DNA of 64,000 bases, from positions 11,962,602-12,026,601 of the forward strand of contig CM042996.1 of the NCBI GenBank assembly GCA_023678885.1. Reading direction: 5' to 3'. The DNA is from Pogostemon cablin. Taxonomy: Eukaryota > Streptophyta > Magnoliopsida > Lamiales > Lamiaceae. Shown here piece after piece: positions 1-11,189 of this stretch; position 1 is the stretch's first letter, and each line of letters opens with the position of its first letter. Made by a program: the position numbers and the translations under genes. Under the pieces are notes generated by a model. It worked only from the letters and a program-made list of their open reading frames with translations, was not told where the DNA came from and did no database searches.

Positions 1-1610
1 ACCTAGAGAAACATCTAACGAACACAAACCACAACACATCACAAGTAATAAGAATTACAAAATCACATTAAGTATTCCTACATCATCAAACTTATAACAT
101 GAAAGATTAATACATTCAATCTTAAGATGACAAAAGAATAATCAAATTCCTTTTAATCCAAGCCTCTCATAGGATATCGAATTCACTCAACACTCTATGG
201 AGTAGGGTTTTGAACAACACTCATCAACCGGTTAGAACCGACACACCATAGGCTTGCTTATGGACTATGTTCACAAGCCACCCTAGTTTTAAAAAGTGAT
301 CAAATAGGTCTTTATCTTAGGATGTAATGTTTAGACTCTTTGGTAGGGTAGGAAACTTTGGGTGATAGTGACTATTCAAGTGTAGATAATCGAAGAGATG
401 ATTCTTCTCCAACTTCTTCACTTTCAAACTTCCTCCCTTTGTCAATTATTCTAAAGCACTAAATATCATCATATCATGGATTCATTGAGCTTCTTTTGAA
501 TGACATACTTCTTTTCTTTACCTTTTGTATTCCTTGAGCATATTTTATGTTTTGCTCCTTTTCCACTTTTTGTTGAAGTTGCACTTGTTTTTAACTTGAG
601 CTCCTTCATCCTTTTTCTTGATTCAACCTTTCTTCAATTTGCTTGCACATTTCTCCACATCTTCCCTTGCAGACCATCATCTTCCTCAATTACCCACACA
701 TATATATATAAGGCTCACTTGGGTTTTCAAGGCTTGTATTGTTCTTAAGTCACAAAGAAAAGGCTTATAGGCTCAAATTGGCTAACTAGGGATAATGTTT
801 AGGTAAGGAATTTTATGGCTATGACTTCATTTAACAAGGATGACCTAAGATCATATCACAAATTTCAACCATTCGGGCTTTTTTCCTATAGTCCATGAGC
901 AAGTTTTAGTTTGTCTAAGTACAACCGGTCCACTCATCAATAATTAACTATGGAGGCACGATTGAGGCTCAATTCTTTCTTGGATAAAAAGAAACATAAT
1001 TACCCTCCATACTTCTCAAAATTGAACAAATTATGTAATTCATTCCTTAATTTTGACTAGTAGAAAACCTTAATATGCTTGCTATCACCTATCACAAACA
1101 ATGCATCATAGCTCACATCCAAAAATTCAACACTTTCCCAAAACATACAAACAAACTATCCCTACAAGAATAAAAAATAAAACAAACATAACACAATAAC
1201 AAATATTTACCAAATAAGAAACATAACAAAAGCACATAACATGCATGACCAAAATCATCCATCTCAAGATATCAAAGCACATCAATTCACATCCATAACA
1301 AGTAAGACCATATTCCCATCACATCCAAATTATAAAAATCAAACTAAAATACCAAAAATAACGAAAAGTAAATCGCATAAAACTAAAAATAAAATCCCAA
1401 AGTAAAACCTCTCAAAAACAAAACAATTAGAATACAATCCAATCAAAATCTAACGAATCAAATCAAGTCTAAACTTCTTCAAATGGACTACTAGAAGTGA
1501 TAAGCACTAACATGACTTCCTCATGGCTCCGGAGGTGGAGGTGGATGATAGGCATTCCATGGAATGTACGCACGAGAAGACGCAGGGAATTGGAAATTGA
1601 ACATCATCGT
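1..1610. other. non-coding stretch left of the Athila extra ORF
   Basis: AT-rich DNA with no convincing reading frame on either strand. By position it should be the 3' untranslated part of the Athila element, or the flank beyond it. I looked for the LTR terminus that abuts the primer site at 10835 (TGTTCTTAATGG) and did not find it here. The 82-codon frame at 500-748 has no recognisable motif. Confidence 0.4.
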
Positions 1611-1616
1611 CATCAT

Positions 1617-3063
1617 CTAATCCATGTTGTTGGAGTGCACTCGCGACTGCTCCTCGTAGTACTCCCTACGATGCTGTCCAGCTCTCAGTTTCTGAATATG
1701 TGTTCCATGCTCCTGTTGGACCTCTCGGATCTCCCTCATATGTGCTTCATATGTCTGCTACACATGCCTCATATCTCTCACTTCATCCATCATATAATTC
1801 CATCGATCATTGCCATGTTCGGGGCCTATTGGTGGCTGCTGCTGCTCTTCCTCCTCAAACTGTGGTGGCTCAGGCGCTTGCTCTTCAAACTCCACCTGCT
1901 GATGTGGTGCATCCTGCTCATCTCCTTCCATTGGTACTGGCTCTGCTCTCAGATTAGCTAGCTCGAGGTTCTCTTCAATCCGCATTTGTCTGAGAACCTC
2001 TTTCACTTCCTATCTATTTTTTCTATAAAAGGCTCTCACAACCCTGGAGTGATTAGCACTAATCATTGCCAAGTAAGCAAACCCCCTTAGAGTATACACC
2101 GTAGTGAGCTCTGGAGCTGGCAAAGGAAATGGAGCCCCTTTTTCTTGCCTTAAACAATACTAACTCCCGGCTATAGATAAAAATTCCATCCTCATCAACT
2201 GCTGATAATTCAATCCTTCACTCACCATCCTGTTTTCCATTCCCACAAGATTTATTCCCAAGCCTTGAGCGATCATAGTAATCATATCTCCTAGCATTAA
2301 GCCCTGAGAAGTTTATCTCTTAGCAACTCTATCAGCATGTTGCAGAAAATACGCTGCAACATTCAGTGGTAGCTCATTGTATATGTAGTACATGATGTAT
2401 AACTGCTTCTCTCCCACTGCTCCACTCTCAAATCTTCCTAAAATTGTATTCGAGACAATCTTCTCTAAGTACCTCACGATTGGATTCCTTATTGCAGTTC
2501 CTTTCGAGGCACTGGGAACATATCCTGCTTGCTCTGTCCCATCATTCACCAAACTTTTCCACTATTCCTGCTGATTAAAACCACCTCCATGATAAAAGCT
2601 CTGATGGTCTTGACATGGTGGGCATCCAAAGAATTCATTCAACACATGAAGAGGGATCTCTCTTCTCATCACGTTGTCCAATTGGAACGTAACTGAAATA
2701 GGGAAAGAATTCCTATCCTTCTTCACTTGAAATGTGCTCATAAACTCAGCAGTTAGATGGTAATAAGTATGGGGCCTTTTGTCTAAAAACGCTTCCATAT
2801 GTGAGAACCTAAACAACTTCTTCACATCTTCCTCTATTCCTAACCTTTCCATTGTTGTTGTGTCTTGGATTCGGGTTGGCTTAATCTTGGGAGCAAGTGT
2901 TTGCCAACGAAGCACACTTTCCCCAATACTCTTCAAATTATACCCCAAAGTAGTCCGAATGGACCCCATCTTCCATTAGTTGAGCATCGAGATTAGCCAA
3001 TTTCCCTGGATCAGTAATGACGATGAAATTCTTATTCCTTGGTCTCACTCTCCTCTCGGCTAT
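1617..3063 (-). pseudogene. Athila-type extra ORF (env-like position), broken
   Basis: This ORF lies downstream of pol, where Athila elements carry an extra, env-like ORF of unproven function. Reading on the minus strand, a first block (about 3063-2562) contains RVRPRNKNFIVITDPGKLAN and then, after a frame change, a segment with TYYHLTAEFMSTF and PLHVLNEFFG. A second block (2552-2313) has the Athila hallmark IRNPIVRYLEKIVSNTILGR. A third (2006 to about 1617) is an acidic, glutamine-rich, probably coiled-coil tail with PQFEEEEQQQPP. Stops and frame changes separate the blocks. An AG acceptor-like sequence sits just upstream of the first block. Assignment to the Athila ORF family rests on motif recognition; no membrane segment typical of an envelope protein is evident. 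Confidence 0.75.
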
Positions 3064-3917
3064 CTACAATTTACAACAATGCTCAAGTCATTTTCAATTT
3101 CATCAATAAAAAATTTTAGTGCATTAAGTTGAAATTCCACTCTAGTTATTCAACTAAGTGTGAACTATACTATGCATCAACATTACACATTCATATCATT
3201 ATAGCTTCAAGCTTCACCACAACATTCACTTCACTATCACTCCTTTTAATTATCCATGAACTTATACCTCAATTCATACCATACTTGCACAAATAAGTTA
3301 AAGATAAACCATCACTAATCACTATGAATATATGATCTCAAACTTAGCCAAAAATTTCACTTAGGAATTTCATCAAATACTTGGCATGCACAATATTTCA
3401 ATATACTTCCAAAATAAAATCCACATGGCCTCATGCCCAAATCCTCAACACCTAAATCTATTTGACTACAATTTAAGCATTCTACAAGCATGATAATTTA
3501 ATTTGCACAACATATGCATCCAATTTCATCATTCTCACAAATCCCCTAATTCAACTTTCTCATGAACCCTAATTCCACTCTCAATTCAACAATTAAATTG
3601 GCACATGTATGTTCAACAATCAATAAAACATTCCAAACTCCTTATATCACAAAGCCCATATATTGATTTGCTCAACTAAAAAAATTCAAAAGTTATGGTC
3701 ATAGAATTCATACCTTCACTTTTGGATTTGGAGAAGTGTTCTTGGTGTCAAAGATTAAAGAATCTCACTCACAATCACTCAAAACTAACCTTGATGATGA
3801 AGATCTACGAATAAATGTGGAGAGTGAAGTGGATTCGGTGTGTACGGAGTGAAGGGCATGTGTGGAAGTGCGTACAGAGTGTTCTGAAATCGGGCTTTTA
3901 AAACTGACTTTGAACGC

Positions 3918-4128
3918 AACACGGCCGTGTTCTGCTTCAGGGCCTCGGTCATGGCCGTGTAGCATTTTCTGATGCTCGAACATGCCTACTCGTTATAGGG
4001 CCGTGTTCCGCACACGGCCCGTGTTCCTGTTCTCTGCACGGCTCGAGCTCGGAGCTCGCCCTTGACCCTTGGCGAGTAGCCTCTTCTGATGTCAGTACAC
4101 GGCCAATCCTTATAGGGCCGTGTACTGA
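3918..4128. repeat. cluster of ACACGGCCGTGT palindromes and hairpins
   Basis: It contains a perfect 14-bp palindrome AACACGGCCGTGTT at 3918-3931 and a hairpin with 9-bp arms (GGGCCGTGT/ACACGGCCC) and a 5-nt loop at 3998-4020. A third hairpin has perfect 13-bp arms around an 11-nt loop at 4092-4128. Further half-sites occur at about 3953. The block is GC-rich in otherwise AT-rich DNA. Confidence 0.85.
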
Positions 4129-4430
4129 ACACTGCTTGTGCAACAATTTCCCCTATTTTTTCAATTTTTACACTTCACACCTCTTCTTGCCCTGTTTTTA
4201 CACTTCTCATATACCCTATTCATGCTAAAAAATACTTCAAATCATTAACACCACAATTATGATCAAACAAAGGATTATCATGTACTTAAACACCACCAAA
4301 CATACCAAAACAAACCTAACTCATGAGAAAATTTTTAAAATTGACCCATTTTGCCACAAGACAATATAATATAAACACACATGATTCATCACACATTCAA
4401 GCCTAAACAAATGGTGAGTCACACCATGCA

Positions 4431-4447
4431 CTCTCCCCCCAAACTTA
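4431..4447 (-). promoter_or_regulatory. polypurine tract (candidate plus-strand primer)
   Basis: On the minus strand this reads TAAGTTTGGGGGGAGAG and is followed at once by TGCATGG, the arrangement expected of a gypsy polypurine tract and LTR start. The extra ORF lies beyond it, so it may be an internal tract rather than the LTR boundary. Confidence 0.55.
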
Positions 4448-4580
4448 AATTGAAACAAGTTGAGAATTAAGTTTGCAAAAAGTGGTGAAACTTACCCTTG
4501 TCATTTCCACCAATGCTCTTCATGAACTTACCTCGTGATGACTCATTTGCATTTTTCAAAATCCAAGTATGACCACCATG

Positions 4581-4593
4581 CACCCCCAAACTT
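4581..4593 (-). promoter_or_regulatory. second polypurine-tract-like motif
   Basis: On the minus strand this reads AAGTTTGGGGGTG and is followed by CATGG, nearly repeating the tract at 4431 about 145 bp away. The flanks are also alike (CACCATGCA on the plus-strand left side). It is probably a local duplication. Confidence 0.5.
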
Positions 4594-4794
4594 AAATTAA
4601 CACGTGTTAAAATTTAAGTTTGTAAAGAGTGGTGTGGCATACATTTTCATTCTATCTTTAGCACCCTTGTCTTTCATCATATCCTCTTTTCTCCATGAGC
4701 TTCACCACCTACAAACAAAGTCTACAAGAAAATAATAAAAACAAAAAAACAAAAGAAAGAAATAAAATCTAGACTACTAAACAATCAAAGAAGT

Positions 4795-5860
4795 TCAAGA
4801 AGAGAGGGTATCCACATACACTATCTCCTTTTGAGAAAGAGATAGGTAATGCTTCACCCGATAACCATTTACCACAAACTCATTATTGGGACCCTTAAGC
4901 TTCAACGTATGTCCACTCAACACCTCAAGCACTTCATATGGCCCCATCCATTTAGACTTAAACTTTCCAGGGAACAACTTAAGCCTTGAGTTGAATACAA
5001 GAACTTTGTCCCCGGGAGCAAACGTCTTCTCCTTTACCTTAGCATCATGCCATCTCTTCATATTCTCCTTGTAGATGATTGAGTTATCAAATGATCTTCC
5101 TCTAAGCTCTTCTAACTCAACCATCTTCAACAATCTTGCTTGACCATTCTCTCCTTCACCATGTTAAGGCATTTAATAGCCCACAATGCACGATGTTTTA
5201 ACTCCACGGGAAGATGACAAGCCTTTCCATAGACCAATTAATAAAGTGACATACCAAGGATGGTCTTAAAAGCTGTTCGATAAGCCCATAAGGCATCGTC
5301 AAGCTTCTCCGACCAATCCTTCCTCCCTCCATTGATTGTCTTCTCCAATACTAACTTTATTTGACGGTTGGAAACCTCCGCCAAACTATTTGCTTGAGGG
5401 TGATAAGGTGTAGCCACTCGATGCTTCACTCTATATCTTTTCAACAATCTCTCCATCAATTTATTCACAAAATGGGATCATCCATCGCTTACTAGTGCCT
5501 GTGGAACTCCAAATCTAACAAAAATATTCTTTTTCAAGAATTTTTGAACAATCAAGGCATCATTTGTCTTAGTGGGGATTGTCTCCACCCACTTAGACAT
5601 ATAATCCACGGCTAGCAAGATGTACACATATCCTTTAGATGAGGGAAACGGTCCCATAAAATCAATACCCCATACATCAAATATTTCCACATCAATTCTT
5701 AAACTCATGGGCATCTCATCTCGCTTACCTATTCTCCCTATTCTTTGGCATCTATCACATTTAGCCACAAACTACTTTGCATCCTTAAACAATGTAGGCC
5801 AATAGAAACCTGATTGTAAGACATTAGCCCCTATCTTTTGATGACCAAATTGCCCCCGTA
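4795..5860 (-). pseudogene. Ty3/gypsy integrase, broken
   Basis: Minus-strand fragments give an integrase in order. The zinc-finger end has CDRCQRIGRIGKRDEMP (5768 downward). The catalytic core has DVWGIDFMGPFPSSKG and VPQALVSDG, then FGVPQ context and YHPQANSLAEVSNRQIK (5468-5238), which holds the last acidic residue region. The C-terminal domain is at 5133-4795 (PGDKVLVFNSRLKLFPGKF and KWMGPYEV). In-frame stops at about 5477, 5237 and 5134 split it. The enzyme would have inserted the retrotransposon DNA; this copy cannot encode it whole. Confidence 0.88.
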
Positions 5861-6112
5861 CAAAGACGAATGACATAGCTCAAGAATCCCCATGATTTCT
5901 TCATTGGCCACACACCTCCTTATTACTCTATCATTGCAAATCATAAACAAAAAAGGCTCATCCTACAAGTATTTCTTCACTTCAACATAAAACCTTTTTA
6001 CCTTGTACTCATTAAGCAAAGTGGACTTGATTCCACAAACAAGAAAGTTGACATAATCGGCATACCACGGTGGCACATTCACCATGAGAGTACACACTTG
6101 CTCAACTACAAC

Positions 6113-7750
6113 TTATAAAATTTTCTCATACGGGAACTCATCCCCAATCGGCTTCATGTCTTCATTCTCACCTCCATTTTCCAATCTAGACAAATGATCC
6201 GCGATCACATTTTTCACGCCCTTCTTATCCTTGATAATCGCATCAAATTCCTGCAAAAGCAACACCCAACGGATTAAACGAGGTTTAGCATCTTTCTTAC
6301 TCATTAGGTATTTTATGGTCGTGTGATCCGTGTAGACAATAGTTTGTGTTCCAACAAAGTATGGCCGAAACTTCTCAAAAGCATATACGACGGCTAAAAA
6401 TTCCTTCTCCGTTGTGGTGTAATTAACTTGGCATGAATTCAATGTCTTTGAGGCTTAATAGATTGCTCTAAATGTTTTCTCCCTGGTTTGCCCCAACACC
6501 ACTCCTATGGATTGATCGCTAGCATCACAATGCAATTCAAATTGTAAACTCCAATTTGGGGTAACGAGTATTGAGAAGAAGTGAGAGCATTTTTGAGCAC
6601 CTGAAATGAGACAAAACATTCATTATTGAAGTTAAATGGACAATCTTTTTCAAGTAGTTTACAAAGATGTTTAGCAATTTTGGAAAAAATTTTAATGAAG
6701 CGTCTATAAAAGCCCGCATGACCTAAGAATGATCTCACCCCCTTCTCACTAGTAGGAGGGGGAAGACGTTCTATGACTATTACTTTAGCTCTATCCACTT
6801 TTAAACCATGCTTTGAAATATGGTGCCCAAAATGATCCCATCGGTCACCATAAAATGACATTTTTCTCAATTTAACACAAGATTCGATTCTTCACACCTC
6901 TGCAATACAATAGTGAGATTAGTCAAGCAAATATCATAAGAAGAACCATACACGAAAAATCGTCTATAAACACCTCCATAATATTTTCAATTAAACCATT
7001 GAAGATAGACATCATACAAAGCTGAAAAGTGGCAGGGGCATTACATAGACCAAAAGGCATCATTCTAAATGCAAACGTACCATAAGGACATGTGAAAGTT
7101 GTCTTCTCTTGGTCTTTCGGAGCAATCAATATTTGATTGTACCCGGAATACCTATCAAGAAAATAATAGTACTCATACCCGCCAAGTCGATCCAACATTT
7201 GGTCTATGAATGGCAATGGAAAATGATCTTTATGAGTATTTTCATTTAATTTACGATAATCAACACATACTCTCCAACCCGTGATAGTTCTAGTAGCATT
7301 ATTTTATTTGTATTGGATCGAACAATTGTCATACCTTTTTTGCCACTACATGTAAAGGATTTACATATTGACTATCACTAATTGGAAAGATTATTCCCGC
7401 ATCAAGCCATTTTAACACCTCTTTTCTCACCATTTCTTGCATTATATGATTTAATCTACGTTGGTTTTGCACACAAGACTTCTCATCATCAATCAAATGA
7501 ATCTTATGATACACATAGATGGACTAATACCTTTCAAATCTTTTATACTCCAACCAATAGAAGATTTATGCTCCCTCAAAACTCCTAACAACTTTTCTAA
7601 TTCTAAATCATTAAGGGAAGAAGATATAATTACCGGATACGTTTCATTCTTTTCCAAGTAAGCATACTTCAAATGCTCTGGTAATGGTTTCAACTCTACC
7701 TTCTTCCTCTCTTGCACTTCTTCTTTTGGTTCTTCATCAAGTTTCTCCAC
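6113..7750 (-). pseudogene. Ty3/gypsy reverse transcriptase and RNase H, broken
   Basis: The frame opens with the pre-RT linker (LKPLPEHLKYAYLEKNETYP, 7750-7493). The RT fingers and palm follow: YFLDRYSGYNQI, TFTCPYGTFAFRMMPFGLCN and the catalytic FIDD (7216-6923). The thumb and connection (GHHISKHGLKVDRAKV, SFLGHAGFYRRFIK) lie at 6870-6505. RNase H is at 6442-6113 with TTTEKEFLAVVYAFEKFRPY, VYTDHTTIKYL and NVIADHLSRLE. The usual YFLDGYSGYNQI has become YFLDRYSGYNQI. Several stops and frameshifts interrupt it. Confidence 0.9.
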
Positions 7751-7756
7751 TTTTGC

Positions 7757-8479
7757 TTATTTTGCTTCCTCACTTGTGAGTTCCCTACAAGCATTTAAAC
7801 TATGCAATTCATCAATCATTTCATCATTTTTTAAATAAAAAGAAGAGTTAGATTTTATAGATTCAATAGAGTAAGAGTGGCTTATGATAATTTCCAATGG
7901 GTCCTTAGAGTGAAGATGATACATATGCTCTTCAACAATGGTGTCCACAACCTCTAATCTTCTACATTCCTCCTTGTTCCGAGGATACCTCATAGCTTCT
8001 CTTAATGAAAATATCACTTCTTCCTCATTAACCCTTAAACTTAGCTCCCCTTTCTCCACATCTATCAATGCTTTACTCATGACAAGAAACGGACGCCTAA
8101 GTATCAACGGGACATTAACATCTTCATCCATATCAAGTACCACAAAATCAACGGGAAACACAAACTTTCCAACTTTGATCAAAATATCTTCCACAATTCC
8201 TTTTGGATGTATCAAAGACCGGTCGGCTAATTGAAGTGTGACCGACGTTGGTTTGACCTTATCAATACCCAACTTCTTGAAAATTGACAAGGGCATCAAG
8301 TTAATGCTAGCCCCCAAATCACATAAAGCTTTGTAGTTCTCATGCTCTCCCATCTCACATGCAATAGTGAAACTCCTCTGATCTTTCAATTTAGAGGGAA
8401 GTTTCTTTTGTAAGATCGTACTAAACTCCTCCATTAAATTCACCATTTCAAACTCTCCCAAACTTCTTTTCTTTGACAA
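7757..8479 (-). pseudogene. Ty3/gypsy aspartic protease region
   Basis: A 240-codon open stretch carries CDLGASINLMPLSIFKKLG, matching the Athila-type protease active site, where DLGAS replaces the common DTGAS. PKGIVEDILIKVGKFVFPVD and a flap-like segment follow. The protease would process the gag-pol polyprotein. It joins the pre-RT linker at 7750 after a stop. This is the longest surviving single frame of the element after the gag C-terminal region. Confidence 0.85.
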
Positions 8480-8600
8480 GATATCCTTAAAATTTTGGAG
8501 TAGTTGGGCATTTGAAGCAAAGCATCCGCAAAAGGAATATTCACATGTATCTTTTTCAACATCTCAACAAACTTGGCAAATTTCTCTTCTAATCCATTTT

Positions 8601-10688
8601 TCAAGCATCTTTGTGGAAACGAAATTGCAACGGGCAACTTAGGAATTCCCATTCATCCCTTTCAAACTTCTCTTCTCTCTCTTTAGGTTTTGCTTCTCTA
8701 CATCTTTCCCATTTCTTTGGAGACTTCACCTTTTTTTCTTCAAGTATAGAGGTACTTTCATCTTTTTCAACAATCTCAACTTCTTCCTCTTTCCCTTCTT
8801 CATCCAATCTTTCCATAGGCTCAAATTCACACTCTACTTCCTCTACTTCCGTAGGCATAGAAGGTCCTTCGTATTTTGTTCCACTACGAAGCTCAATCGC
8901 CTTACATTGCTCCTTAGGATTAGTAATGGTCATAGATGGAAACTTCCCTTGACGATGAACATCCCTCCTTTCACTTGTCATTTGACTAATGTGAGTCTCA
9001 ATTGATTTAAATCTCCTCTCATTTACATCATCTTTTTGTCTACTTTCCTCTTTAATTTCTTTTATAAATTCCAACACTTTAGCCATTTGATCTTTCATGG
9101 TAGGCTTCCCTTCACCATTTTGAGCTTTTTTTCCCCGGATTAATACCCGGTGAAAGAGTAAGGGTGTTCCCTCGATTTCCATATGACAATTTTTCATACC
9201 TACGAGGTTGATTGAAATTTCCTTGAAAATTACCTTGCCCCCATCCTCCTTGCCTTTTTGGATATCGCCCTCCATGATTACCAAAGTTACCACAATAATT
9301 TTCTTGGAAGTTCCTTCCTTGCATGGAGGCAACTTCCTCAAGTGACATCTCTGGTGGGCACCATGTATCTTGAATTCTAAAATTAGAGGACATACCTTGT
9401 TGAGGCATAGATGTAGGCATTTGACAACTTTGTGAAGATTGACTCATATTAGGCATAGACATGCCTTGTTGAGGATTAGGAAACACTTGTTGATTCATCA
9501 AAGATAACGGCACACTTTGTTGAGGATTCGGAGGCATTTGTTGATTCATCATAGGTGTAGAGTTCGGAGAGACTTGCAAATTAGCATTCATCCTCTTAAG
9601 TATCTCTGTAATGGCCTTGTCGGTCATATCTTCCTTAGGCACCTCCACCTTTTTCACTTGTTGCAAGCACACTTCTTTCATCTTAATTATTCTCTCCCTT
9701 TCATACATACCCGCAACTCGATCCATAGGCCATTGACCCATATTCAAAGCAATCTCTTCACATATAGCAATTGCTCTCTCTGGAGTTTACCCCAATATAG
9801 AACCTCCCGATGAAGCATCAACAAGCATTCACTCACTCCCATTCAATCCGACATAGAAAAATCCTACTTGTTGATCTTCGGAGAATCCATGTTGTGGACA
9901 CCTCCTTAGCATCTCTTTGAATCGGTCACTTGCTTCACTAAATGTCTCAAGTGGCATTTGCTTGAATTGAAAAATTTTCCGTTTGAGATGCAACATCTTT
10001 GGAGGGGGAAAATACTTACTCAAAAATCTTTGTGTCAACTCTCTCCATGTGGTGTAGGATCCCGGTGGTATAGTATGATACAAAGCTTTAGCTCTATCTC
10101 TCAATGAAAACGAGAAAAGCTTCATTTTAACAATATCCTCACTTATCCCATTTATCTTGATTGTGTTGGCTAACTCCATAAATTGGGATAAGTGAGCATT
10201 CGGAACCTCCATTGCACCACCACCAAATTGATTTGCTTGCACCATGTTGATCAACCCCGTCTTTATCTCGAAATCATTCACATTCAATGGCGGGCCCATT
10301 CCATAATTCCCATATTACGGTTGGATGTGATCACGGATATTCATTCCCGCTCCATTATTTCCATTACCACGGGATTGATTTTGCACCACCGGAGGATTAT
10401 TCCTTGCTTCTTGTTGTGCCATCAAGTGTTGAATGATTGCTTGCAATTGTTGATTATGCAAGTGAACTTGTTGAGTATTAGCTTGTGGCACAAACTCCGG
10501 ATTCACATGTCCTACTCTAGCATTATCACCCCTTGTTGAAAATTTCTCAAATTACCTTCTTCATCAACCATATTTGCATTATCCATTGCGTTTTCGGGCT
10601 TTAACACTCCTCTTCTTTGTCTTCTTAAGGTAGCTTCTAATTCCAAGTTCAAAGGTTCAATAGATTGAAACATTGAACGAGTTCGCAT
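8601..10688 (-). pseudogene. Athila gag, broken
   Basis: The first ATG is at 10688 (MRTRSMFQSIEPLN), about 125 bp from the primer site. A glutamine- and asparagine-rich segment is followed by the gag core at 10299-9829: GLINMVQANQFGGGAMEVPN, GISEDIVKMKLFSFSLRDRA and FFYVGLNGSE. This is the Retrotrans_gag fold of Athila and Tat elements. A second part (9747-9112) has QQ-rich repeats and a Gly/Arg-rich stretch with YPKRQGGWGQGNFQGNFNQP; a charged tail (9341-8601) leads to the protease. Stops near 10510, 10310 and 9790 and an overlap of frames at 9341-9112 show it is disrupted. Confidence 0.88.
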
Positions 10689-10813
10689 GTACCTACAAGA
10701 ATTTCCAAATTAGTTCTCCAAGTAACCAAGACAAGTAAACAAGTAAATAAATAAAAGAAATACTCTTATCAAAACTAATCAAATTCAAACTCGTTAAAAC
10801 CAAAAGTTTAACA

Positions 10814-10834
10814 TTTTCCCGGCAAGCGGCGCCA
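10814..10834 (-). promoter_or_regulatory. primer binding site of the Athila element
   Basis: On the minus strand this reads TGGCGCCGCTTGCCGGG and continues AAAA. It fits the tRNA-Asp-type primer site usual for Athila and Tat elements. It directly abuts the LTR end (AAGAACA), fixing the inner LTR boundary at 10835. Confidence 0.9.
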
Positions 10835-11189
10835 TGTTCTTAATGGCATTTCTAGTAAAATATTTTAGAGTAAGAGACTCTATCGTTGTTGTATACGTGT
10901 GACCAAGCAACAAAATTTATAAATATGTCGTCCCAAGAGAAAGTAAACTCATGGTTATATCCGAATTTGTCATTGATTTATGCTTTGTAAGAATGACAAG
11001 ATTGAAAGTTTGGTATTTAGACTACTTGTTATTCTAATCAATTAACTAAGAAATCAATTAACAACTAAATTTATCTAAGATCAAATGAGTAACAAGATGA
11101 ATGGAATGTAGATAGAATGCACTTAAGAAGGGAGCAAGGCTAATCATACTCATGGTTAAGAATCTAGCTAGATATGCATAACTCTTGAT

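Larger units (their letters stand above)
3064..4794. other. Athila spacer between pol and the extra ORF
   Basis: This non-coding spacer holds, in minus-strand order, two purine-tract motifs, an AT-rich segment, a block of GC-rich palindromes, a TATA-like TTTTAAAAG near 3896-3905, and a leader-like stretch. The leader has a possible donor (AAG followed by GTTAGT near 3790) and a possible acceptor (TTGTAG near 3064). This would suit an internal promoter and spliced leader for the extra ORF. That reading is inference. Confidence 0.45.

Noticed and set aside
1497..1961. 154-codon plus-strand frame over the Athila extra ORF
   Set aside because: It is the antisense of the glutamine-rich Athila tail; the minus-strand reading has family motifs and this one does not.
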